Shown piece by piece: positions 51,262 through 64,000 of a stretch of 64,000 bases of DNA. A program made the translations under genes and the position numbers. The notes under the pieces were generated by a model. That model ran no database searches, was not told the origin of the DNA, and worked only from the letters and a program-made list of their open reading frames with translations. The stretch lies in the NCBI RefSeq assembly GCF_047495875.1, contig NC_092462.1:29032523-29096522 (forward strand). The letters are read 5' to 3'. The first letter of the stretch is position 1, and each line of letters begins with the position of its first letter. This stretch comes from Pithys albifrons albifrons (lineage: Eukaryota > Chordata > Aves > Passeriformes > Thamnophilidae).

Positions 51262-52036
51262 GTAATACTTACATCTTTTATTCAGGGGGACCTTGGTTAA
51301 AGTTTGAGTTCTTTGCAAATGGTTAATATCAATGAAAACATTTGCTGGGTGTCGGTGCTGTTTGGAGGGTGGAGTAATTCAGCTTTCTGTTTCATCTACA
51401 TTTACACAGCATCGTGAAGGACCTGGTGCATGCATTGATACAAACAAATAAGAACAAGCTGGAGGATATTACATTTATTTTAGAAGGTAGTCAACTGCAT
51501 GGAAATTACTAACTTATCTTGCAAAATTTCATGTTTCAAGAGCACATCCACACTACATGATGGCAAACCCCAGACTTGTCAGAATTTTTCCATGAAATGT
51601 AACAGTCGGTGAAGTTTTTAGAAATGCAATGTGGCAACATGAGGAGGAGCCCCTACCCCCAAATATTGTCATGTGAACCTCTACAGGTAGGATTTCCATT
51701 CAGTTGGCTGACTGAGAAACATCTCCCCCTAGTGCCCTTATGCACATAACTAAATGCGTTCACTCCCAGTCACAGTCTCTTTATCAGTCACCAGTGGAAA
51801 CAGCTCGCTCCTTGATCTCCAGTTAAAAGAACTACATTTCCTTAGCTTTGTCTCTAGAGAGCCTAATCTAAACAGTGAAACTTAGTAAAGCTTCGTGGTC
51901 AGAGCATGAGAGTAATGAATTATTAATTTCACTGGTTTTCTTCCCTGGAGACTTGCCTTTGCATTTTTATTCAAGCACATGCAATGCTGAGGGTGCAGAG
52001 ACCCTCAACTCATCAAATGTCTCCTTCTTTTTGCAG
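51262..52036 (+). other. EPHA5: EPHA5 intron (0.8 kb)
   Basis: Intronic DNA with nothing recognised. It ends in CTCCTTCTTTTTGCAG, a strong acceptor. Confidence 0.92.
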
Positions 52037-52246
52037 AAGAATGATGGGCAGTTCACTGTCATTCAGCTGGTTGGGATGCTACGAGGCATTGCATCAGGAA
52101 TGAAGTACCTGTCTGACATGGGTTACGTACACAGGGATCTGGCTGCCAGGAATATCCTGATCAACAGTAACTTAGTCTGCAAGGTGTCAGACTTTGGCCT
52201 CTCCAGAGTCCTAGAAGATGACCCCGAAGCAGCGTACACAACCAGG
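52037..52246 (+). CDS. EPHA5: EPHA5 exon, kinase catalytic loop and DFG
   Basis: 210 nt. Reads [20 protein letters not shown], then [19 protein letters not shown] with the catalytic HRD aspartate, then [13 protein letters not shown] with the magnesium-binding DFG aspartate. The activation loop follows, [11 protein letters not shown], with its regulatory tyrosine. The exon starts and ends in phase 0. The donor CCAGG/gtgagt is strong; read-through would end after only two more codons (VS, then TAG). No key residue is missing. Confidence 0.98.
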
Positions 52247-53631
52247 GTGAGTTAGGAGGATACCAAACTAATTGAGGTCAAGAAAAATATATTTCCTCCC
52301 ACATTTTGGTGTTCAGGTGCTCTGCCCCAGTTCATCCTTGGTCAGTCATTTCAGGTTATTAGCCAGCCCATCCCAGTGCAAGGCCATGTGGCCCCAGCAC
52401 TGAAGAGAGGCAGTGGACAGGACCCATCGTCAGCAGCACAGACTTGGAGAGAGCTTCCAATATTAATGGCAGCAATTGGCACACCTGGATGTGTCCTGTT
52501 AGCATATTTTTACAAGGGTATTGTTTTACGGTTGGTGGGAGCTCCCTTGAGTCACATTTCCAGTTCCCACAGAGTTCTGGGAAAGGCCTTTCAGCTGTTG
52601 GCAGTCACAGCCCCATGATGGGATTCAGTGCACAGCTGGACTGTGCTTCCCTGTGGGCTGGAGGGCTCTCAGCCAGCCCTGCTGTGGTTGCAATGTGCTG
52701 CCATGTGCTAATTGGCACTGCTGAGATTCTGCCCCCTCGCTTAAGGCATGCACTGATAAGGCTGTGAATAAGGAATTATTACAAGAAGAGACTTTTTTAA
52801 AGTTGCTTTGAAAATGAGTTACAAACCTTATTTTTCTAATAACAAATGCTGTCAGGGGGCATTCAGGAACCTTGCAATATTTAGCTCTACACTGAGAGGA
52901 AGGGACTTCGAGTGAAATTTTTTTTTATGTAAATCAAGGACTCTTTAAACCCAATGAGAAAAGTATTCCTTAATCCAGAATCCCCTTTCCCTCCCTTTTT
53001 CCTTCTCAGACCTGGTCTGCAGTTTGATTTCTAAAATGACTGAAAGGGGAAAAGGAAACAGCAAAGCACAATTGACAGCTATGGCATCATTTTCAGTCCC
53101 ACAGCAGAGGCCAAGCAGGCTTGTCTTTGCACACACAGATTTCTGTGCCTGCTACACAGATCCCTCTGCAGGATCAGGACTGCATTTCAAAAAAAGAAAA
53201 AAAAAAGGCATGACTTCTGCAGCAATTTGCATGAAGCCCTCGTTAGATCAAAGTCTTCCTCAGCTTCAGAGCTCTCTGTTCCTCCCCCGCTCACTCTCAG
53301 AAATGGAGGAACTGTATTCCCTTACCAACCCATGCAACATAATTGAGATGTTGATCCTATACATGTCCCAGCATTCAAACAACATTCAAACAACAAACCT
53401 TCAGGACAGCCAATTAGTAGGCAGCCTACAAATGCTTATGGGCTGAGATAATGCGGAAAGGGGCCCCATGCTGTCAAACAGATTTACTTTAAAATTTGAT
53501 GTCTCTTTCCAGTGAGAAAATAACATCCCTTGGTGCTCTGAGAAGAGCTGTTTCGTCTTCTTTTGCATGTTTTCTGCCTTCTTCTGCAATCTGTTTTTTG
53601 GTGGATTTTTTTCCATTTCTTTTCCCTTTAG
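52247..53631 (+). other. EPHA5: EPHA5 intron (1.4 kb)
   Basis: No gene recognised. A small perfect tandem pair CATTCAAACAA lies at 53372-53393. A reverse-strand open frame of 190 codons across 53401-53973 overlaps the next exon antisense and has no family resemblance. The acceptor is TTTTCCCTTTAG. Confidence 0.9.
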
Positions 53632-58293
<4,662 letters not shown>

Positions 58294-58487
58294 GTGATTA
58301 AAGCCGTAGAGGAAGGCTATCGCCTGCCAAGTCCCATGGACTGCCCTGCTGCTCTCTACCAACTAATGCTTGACTGCTGGCAGAAAGACCGCAACAGCAG
58401 GCCAAAGTTTGACGAAATTGTCAGCATGTTGGACAAGCTCATCCGTAACCCAAGCAGCTTGAAGACGTTGGTTAATGCATCAAGCAG
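58294..58487 (+). CDS. EPHA5: EPHA5 exon, kinase C-lobe end and SAM linker
   Basis: 194 nt. Reads [20 protein letters not shown], then [20 protein letters not shown] with the conserved CW...RP motif of helices H-I, then [15 protein letters not shown] and LKTLVNASS, plus two bases of an arginine. This ends the kinase domain and begins the linker to SAM. The donor AGCAG/gtacaa is weak. Read-through stays open for about 26 more codons to a TGA at 58564-58566, so a kinase-complete, SAM-less C terminus is possible. Confidence 0.97.
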
Positions 58488-59142
58488 GTACAAACTCAGT
58501 CCAGAACCATTTCTCAGAGCAAACTCCTTGTCTAAATACCCACTCCTGGAGTTGAATTCTCTCTGATTATTTACCCTGTGTACAGCTGTGGGTGGATGTT
58601 CTTCCAGCTTCATTATGTCCAGGATTTTTCTCAAATCAACTTTTTCTGTTGCAATCAGCAGCCAGGTGAGCAATTCACTTACTCTAAATGCAGTGCTGCT
58701 GCCACAAAGAAAAGTATTGTGGTGTGTCTTCCAGAAACAGGAGTTTCAGCAGTATTTATAGGTCTATGATAAAGCTACCTGTGCTCTACCCCAAGGTTAG
58801 AGAAGGCAAGACTTGAGTGCATGAAGTAGGTACTAAATGCTGCTCAGATTATCTGCCTGTTGAACTTATTTTGGTAATACAAATGAAGAGCATCTCTTGG
58901 GGAAACTCTTCAAATGTGCAAAGCTCACAGGTGTCCAGGTACATCCATCCACAACTATTCCCAGGCCTGCTGGCCGCCACTACAAGTTGTGAGAGACTTG
59001 GTAATCGTGAGAGCATCTCTGAAGTTCCCCATGTACATGAATGCTTTGCTAAAACCACATTAAGTCAATAGAGCAGCCAGTTCACATTTAAACATGAATC
59101 TGAATAGCTACACAGCTACAAGTAAGGTAAACACAGTCAAGA

Positions 59143-59148
59143 AATAAA
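59143..59148 (+). terminator. Candidate poly(A) signal AATAAA in intron
   Basis: A canonical hexamer lies about 580 bp after the read-through stop at 58566. If the weak donor at 58488 is not used, it could end a composite terminal exon. There is no direct evidence of use. Confidence 0.25.
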
Positions 59149-59291
59149 GCTGCACTTCAGGGAAAAGAGCTGAATATTTTCTGAATATTAGTATTGGGGT
59201 CTTCACCATACTGGGGTCTTGGAGAGGCTTTTTCTATGAGCCCTCAGTGCTGCTCATTACTTAGTTCCTTGCAAGATTATGAAGGAGTAAT

Positions 59292-59293
<2 letters not shown>

Positions 59294-59338
<45 letters not shown>

Positions 59339-59400
59339 AAAATGTCTGTGTGTGTGTGTATATATATATACACACACACACAGAGACATACATACATTTA
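59294..59400. repeat. Compound (AC)n/(TG)n/(TA)n microsatellite with perfect palindrome
   Basis: An (AC)n tract of about 43 bp (59294-59336) is followed after a short gap by (TG)6(TA)6(CA)6. Positions 59346-59383 form a perfect 38-bp palindrome, and the upstream AC tract can also pair with the TG tract. Alternating purine-pyrimidine throughout suggests Z-DNA or cruciform potential and high length variability. Confidence 0.92.
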
Positions 59401-62262
59401 TATATATAAAACTCCACTCATGGCAGTGGAGTTCCCCTGATTAACACTGGATAAGGCCCTTCAGGAAAGCATTTTCTCAGAGAAGGAAAAAAAAAAGATA
59501 TGTTGTTTTTCTGGGACGGGTAAGAGGGAGATAAAATAAGGTTAGACTGGTGGTGTGGACCAAAACAGGTGTACTATTGCAAGCTTATAGTCTTTTGCCT
59601 CCACACCTTCTGAATGGATCTCACACAGCTACCTGTGGGCCATCTTTCCTGTTGCAGCTGGACATCCCCATGGTGGCATGTTCCCACATGTGCTATTTCA
59701 TGCATTGAAAGAGAAGAACCTGAAATCTCTGTTAATTTTTAAATACAAGATAGATTTGATTCCTCTGGCTATTTTACATGCATCACTTACTGTCTGAAGA
59801 AGAAATTATTCTTGTTAGCAATTACATGTAATGTCAGTGCCAGCAAACCTGCAGGAAAAGGTTTATGATAGCATAAAATATGTGATGTTTTTCTTTTATT
59901 TTCCATTTAGAACAGTTATTTTCCAGGCCTGTTATATGGTGGTTCATACACTCTTTTCTACCAAACTGTTATGCCAGAAAAGAGGAAAATAGGCAGCAAA
60001 CCATTTCCTTCAGCTGCTAAGCACTTTGCTGATGTTTTATTCCATGTATGGGTCCATGCAATTCCAAACCTCTCCTTTTCAGAGCTGCTGTGGTTTTTTT
60101 TGATATAGATGGAGCACCTGAAGAGCCAGGCTTTGGGGCTGTTTCTATACTCATAGATTGGTGTGCCCAGACCATAGTAATTCCAAATGAATCATAATTT
60201 CAATGTAGAGCAGCTGTAAAGGATTTTTTTTATATATGTAATGTGTTCTTTATGGAAATTCTCATTAATGCAAATAAGGGAGGAAGTCACTCTCTACATT
60301 ACAGCATGTGGATATCAGTAGGTACCTCCTGACATTAGTGATGAAAATCCACTTCTCATTATGATTACATAGGAGTTTTGAATTTCTCATGTGTATAAAA
60401 TGTTATGGGAAGCCATTATGTTCTTGATACTGCAAGTATTCATATTTTATTGGACCCTTCAGCATTGCTATTAAATAAACAAATAATACTAATGTGCACA
60501 TAAAATATTTGAAGATTCCTGAAGTGCTATAATAATATAATACCCCAGCTCCTCGTCTACTTGAAAGTCTTACAAATGTAATACTCACCATCCCAGGCTG
60601 ACCCAGAAAATGTTTTTTTACCTGTAGGTAATAATCTTTACACAAGGCTTATGTTAGCTGTATGTCCCACTTTACAAAGCAGGCAGCAGTCTAGTTTCTT
60701 TCCTGGATGACCTTGAACAAGCCCCTTTTGCTCTCTGTACATCATTAGTAGGGTGGTGGACCTGTCTGTGACACAAGTCGCTTGTGCCAGGTACTCTGTC
60801 AATGCTTCTGCCACGGTGAAGGGTTATTATTTGCCTGAATTGCTTCTTCCGTGTGTGGCATAACTGAGCAGGTAGCAATTGCCATGGTGAGGTCTGGAGT
60901 GAGTGAGCACCTCTGGCTTCAGGGCTGGAGTGTGGTTGGAGCATTGATGCTCTCTGCAGGGCTCACTGGATGTTGTCTGCATCTGAAACCCCCACATGAC
61001 TCTGTGGAAACAGCCCCTGAAGTGTTAACAGCAGCCTACCATTGATGGCTGCTGCTGGGAAATGTAATTTGGATTTCAGCTTCCAGGCTCTGGGCTGTCT
61101 TAATTTAATTATGAACTTTAAAGGCAGAGGAAGAAAACAGAGCAGGAGGAGTGAAACCGAAGACTTTGAATTAAGAGTGATGGGGAGCCAAGAGAATCTG
61201 TCGAGTTGGAAGGAACCCACAAGGATAATCGAGTCCAACTTTTAACCCTGCACAGGACCATCCCCAAGAGCTAGAACGTGTGCCCAAGAGTATTGTCCAA
61301 ACACTTCTTACCAAACTCTGGTAAGCTTGGTGCAGTGACCACTTCCCTGGGGAGCCTGTTCCAGTGCCCAGCCAGCATCTGGGTGAGGAACAGTGTCTGC
61401 CCCTCCTCTTCCTCTTGCATTGGACTGCAATGAAGTCTCCCATCAGTCTTCTCTTCTCCAAGCTAAACAGACCAAGCGACCTCAGTCTCTCCTCATATGG
61501 CTTTCCCTCAAGGCCCTTCACCATCTTCATTGCCCTCATTTATATGCTGCCTAACAGCTTACTATCTTTCTTATATTGCGGTGCCCAAAACTGCACACAA
61601 TATTCAACGTGAGGCCGCCGCAGTGCAGAGCAGAGCAGGACAATCCCCTGCCTCAACCAGATGGCAATGCTGTGCCAGATGCCCCCCAGGACACGGTTGG
61701 CCCTCCTGGCTGCCCTCCTGGCCACTGCTGACTCATATTCAACTCGCCATTGACCAGGACCCCCAGGTCTCTTTCCATGGCACTGCTTTCCAGCATCTCA
61801 TTCCCCAGTCTGTACAAACATCCAGGGTTTCCCTGTCCCAGGTGCAGAATCCGACACTTGCTCTTGTTGAACTTCACATGGTTGGTGATTGCCCAGTCCT
61901 CTTAATTTGTTGAGGTCTCCCTGCAGGGCTTCCCTGCCTCCAAGGGAGTCAGCAGCTCCTCCCAGCTTTGTGTCGTCTGCAGATTTGCTCAGTATCCCTT
62001 CCAGTCCTGCATGGAAGTCATTTATGAAGATATTGGAGAGCACTGGGCCTAAGATGGAGCCCTAAATGACCAGTCCACTAGTGACCAGATGCCAGCCTGA
62101 TGTAACCCCATTCAGTGTTACCCTTTGTGTTTGACCTAGGAGCCAGTTGCTCACCCACTACATGATGTGTTTATCCAGCTGAGTGCTGGACATTAGGTCC
62201 AGAAGGATCCTCTGATTGAAAACTTTACTGAAATCCAAAAAGATTACATCAGCTGGCTTCTC

Positions 62263-62970
62263 TTAACCAGCTGGGTGGGCTACCTTGTCATAAAAGGAAA
62301 TCAAGTTTAATAAGCAGGAGTTCCCTTTCATGAAGCTGTGCTGTCTGTGACCAATAACTGCATTGTCTTTCAAGTGCTTTTCAATACCTCCCAGAATAAT
62401 CTTCTCCATAACTTTACCAGACACTGAAGTGAGACTGACAGACCTGCAGTTCCCAGGGTCCTTCTTCTTGCCCTTCCTGAAAATCATAACAACATTCACC
62501 AGCTTCCAATAAGCTAAGACCTGTCCAGATTCCCAAGACTGCTCAAAATTCAAGAGATGTCTTGCAATGATATCAGCAGCTCTGAAGGATTCTTGGATGA
62601 GTCCCATCAGGCACCACAGATATGCAGGGATCCAGCTAGTGCAGCAGATCCTGCCGAATTTCAAGGTCAACTGGAAGTTTATCATTCTCACACTCATGGT
62701 CCTCCAGATCAGGGCACTGAGACACCCTTGATCTGTCATGCGTGTTGAAGACAAAGAAAGCATTAACCATTTCTGCCTTGTCTCTGTCCCTCTTTGTGAG
62801 GTGACCATCCTCATGCTATAATGGGCTGATGATATTTCTATGCTGCCTATTGCCGTTAATATATTTGAAAAAACTCTTTTTATTGTGCCCCACATTTCTG
62901 GCCAGCTTGATGTCCAGCTGAGATTTGGCTGCATGAATTTTCTCTCTACCACAGCAAGCAGAACTTCCAT
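62263..62970 (-). pseudogene. CR1 ORF2 fragment, linker and RT start
   Basis: The longest open stretch (235 codons) in the antisense CR1. Its C-terminal half carries RT blocks (KKDPGNCRSVSLTSVSGKVM, HRQHSFMKGNSCLLNLISFY); its N-terminal half runs in a shifted frame relative to the ancestral protein. It stops before the catalytic palm, which continues as SADD in another frame near 61940. It is a retrotransposon relic, not a host gene. Confidence 0.88.
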
Positions 62971-63013
62971 ATTCTTGCCATGTCACTTGACCTTGTTTCT
63001 ACAGGGCATACAC

Positions 63014-63230
63014 TGTTGCAGCCCCTGATTCAGGTGGGTCTGAAGGACCACCTTCAAGTTTCGTTTTCACCTTAAAAGTACATGTTTCCAGCCTCAACCA
63101 ATTGGAGTCAGACCACCGCACCTGGGGCGGGTTCACTTGAGGTCATATATACCTGTGTTTTGAATAAACTTGGGATTTGCTTGAACATCACATTGGTGTG
63201 TGCAGTCTCCTCTAGCGCAGGTTTGCAACA
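63014..63230 (+). mobile_element. Solo LTR of an endogenous retrovirus
   Basis: 217 bp bounded by TGTTGCA and TGCAACA, a perfect 7-bp inverted repeat with canonical TG...CA ends. It is flanked by the perfect 6-bp duplication ATACAC (63008-63013 and 63231-63236), a length typical of alpha- and beta-retrovirus-like integrases. Inside, in order on the + strand, are CCAATTGG (63098), a GC box GGGGCGGG (63124), a TATA-like CATATATA (63144), AATAAA (63163) and a GT-rich U5-like end. No internal viral sequence remains, so it arose by recombination between two LTRs. It lies within the older CR1 and in sense with EPHA5, 416 bp upstream of the SAM exon. Its family name is not recognised. Confidence 0.93.
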
Positions 63231-63646
63231 ATACACCTTCCTTTTTTGCCCTTTTTCTAAGAGAAGATCCCTGCTCAGACAAGCCGGCCTTCTGCCTCCC
63301 CTGCTTGACTTCCGACATTTGGGAATTGCCTGTTCCTGTGCTCTTAGGAGGTGATGTTTGAAAAGTGACCAGCAGTGATGGACCCCAGCAGCTTCTCCTC
63401 CTCTTTTTGCTTGTGGTGAGGATTGGAAATGGCAGGAACTAACTCAAAAGTGAGTGAAGCTACAGGTGAAATGGTGTGTTTGATACATTGCATATAAAGC
63501 CTGCTGGGAGAATTTATGCTGCAGCAACCACTGAAAGTAGAACAAAAGAATCATCATTACTATAATAAAAATGCAAGGAACTTGTATCATGTTGTGTACA
63601 TCTTGGTACTGATTCTGTTTGCTTCTTTGTTTTTGCTTGTCTTTAG

Positions 63647-63802
63647 AGTCTCAAATCTGTTGGTAGAGCACAGTCCAGTCGGGACTGGTACCTACAGGTC
63701 GGTGGGTGAATGGCTGGAAGCCATCAAAATGGGCCGATACACGGAGATCTTCATGGAGAATGGATACAGTTCAATGGATGCAGTGGCTCAGGTGACCCTA
63801 GA
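63647..63802 (+). CDS. EPHA5: EPHA5 exon, SAM domain first part
   Basis: 156 nt. Reads [20 protein letters not shown], then [20 protein letters not shown], then [12 protein letters not shown], beginning with an arginine split across the junction. This is the linker and the first helices of the sterile alpha motif, which mediates receptor clustering; the tyrosine of GRYTEIF is conserved in Eph SAM domains. [15 protein letters not shown] is as in EPHA5. The acceptor is TTTTTGCTTGTCTTTAG and the donor CTAGA/gtgagt. The last SAM helices and C-terminal tail are in a further exon beyond the window. Confidence 0.97.
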
Positions 63803-64000
63803 GTGAGTAGTGTCCAAATCATTTTCACCTCATTTGTTCCAATTGCAAGGGGAGGCGGGAAGGAAAGACAATTCAAAAATATGCAGGGATGAAGCTGCAG
63901 AAAGGGAAAAATGTTACCCTTTGTTTGCAGTCAGCAGTTTCCCTTGTAGCATCTCTATTCATGATAACAAGTGCAGGCAAGACTAAAACTTACAACCCCT
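63803..64000 (+). other. EPHA5: Start of the last EPHA5 intron
   Basis: Intron sequence after the strong GTGAGT donor. Nothing else is seen before the window ends, and the terminal coding exon is not reached. Confidence 0.9.

Larger units (their letters stand above)
61190..63400 (-). mobile_element. CR1 LINE retrotransposon, degraded, antisense, split by an LTR
   Basis: Read on the - strand, this gives CR1 ORF2 from the endonuclease-RT linker to the 3' UTR. Before the LTR insertion (63231-63400) the frame reads WSLFKHHLLRAQEQAIPK and RRPACLSRDLL. After it (from 63007 down) it reads [64 protein letters not shown] (the catalytic DD is kept) and [19 protein letters not shown]. The 3' UTR ends near 61190 with the complement of a CR1-type tail. 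Frameshifts and stops make it dead. The 5' part of the element is missing, as is usual for LINE copies. Its 3' UTR differs from the copy at 9790-12694, so it is a different subfamily. Confidence 0.94.
58488..63646 (+). other. EPHA5: EPHA5 intron (5.2 kb)
   Basis: Holds an AATAAA at 59143-59148, a compound microsatellite with a 38-bp palindrome (59294-59400), an antisense CR1 LINE (about 61190-63400) and a solo LTR nested inside it (63014-63230). The remainder is AT-rich unique DNA. It ends in GTTTTTGCTTGTCTTTAG. Confidence 0.92.

Overview
The window is a vertebrate, almost certainly avian, genomic segment that carries the 3' two-thirds of one gene, EPHA5 (ephrin type-A receptor 5; the chicken name is Cek7), on the + strand. 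The host call rests on two degraded CR1 LINEs, one with the avian-type ATTCTGTG 3' terminus, on a retroviral LTR, on low repeat density and on fairly compact introns. A crocodilian or turtle cannot be fully excluded. Species is not determined. No bacterial-type genes, operons, CRISPR arrays or tRNA genes were seen.  Layout: 1-22190 is intron 5' of the first exon and holds a ~2.9 kb dead CR1 (about 9790-12694, + strand) and older repeat scraps. Twelve coding exons follow, all with GT-AG borders and compatible phases: 22191-22315, 25107-25266 (second fibronectin III domain), 29313-29418 (transmembrane), 39120-39185 (22-residue juxtamembrane cassette), 45710-45777 and 47065-47190 (juxtamembrane tyrosines), 48197-48382, 51200-51261, 52037-52246, 53632-53781, 58294-58487 (kinase domain) and 63647-63802 (SAM domain start). 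Together they are 1609 nt and stay open throughout. By standard Eph gene structure they are probably exons 6-17 of 18. The ligand-binding domain, cysteine-rich region and first FN3 lie upstream of the window, and the last SAM exon lies downstream.  The encoded part is a receptor tyrosine kinase for GPI-anchored ephrin-A ligands, used in axon guidance and topographic mapping. All key kinase residues are present. The sequence also offers in-frame transcript diversity: a NAGNAG acceptor at the transmembrane exon, the 66-nt cassette exon, an intron whose retention stops translation just after the membrane segment, and an exon read-through that would give a SAM-less kinase.  The noncoding part holds the most notable structures. 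A 217-bp solo LTR at 63014-63230 has perfect 7-bp terminal inverted repeats and a perfect 6-bp target duplication, and it sits inside an antisense CR1 (about 61190-63400) only 416 bp from the SAM exon. There is also a full-length 5S rRNA-like copy near 36286-36408, a 38-bp perfect palindrome inside a compound microsatellite (59346-59383), and several AT-rich segments that look like candidate conserved noncoding elements. No undescribed multi-gene system was found; this is mostly ordinary intronic DNA around a well-known receptor gene.
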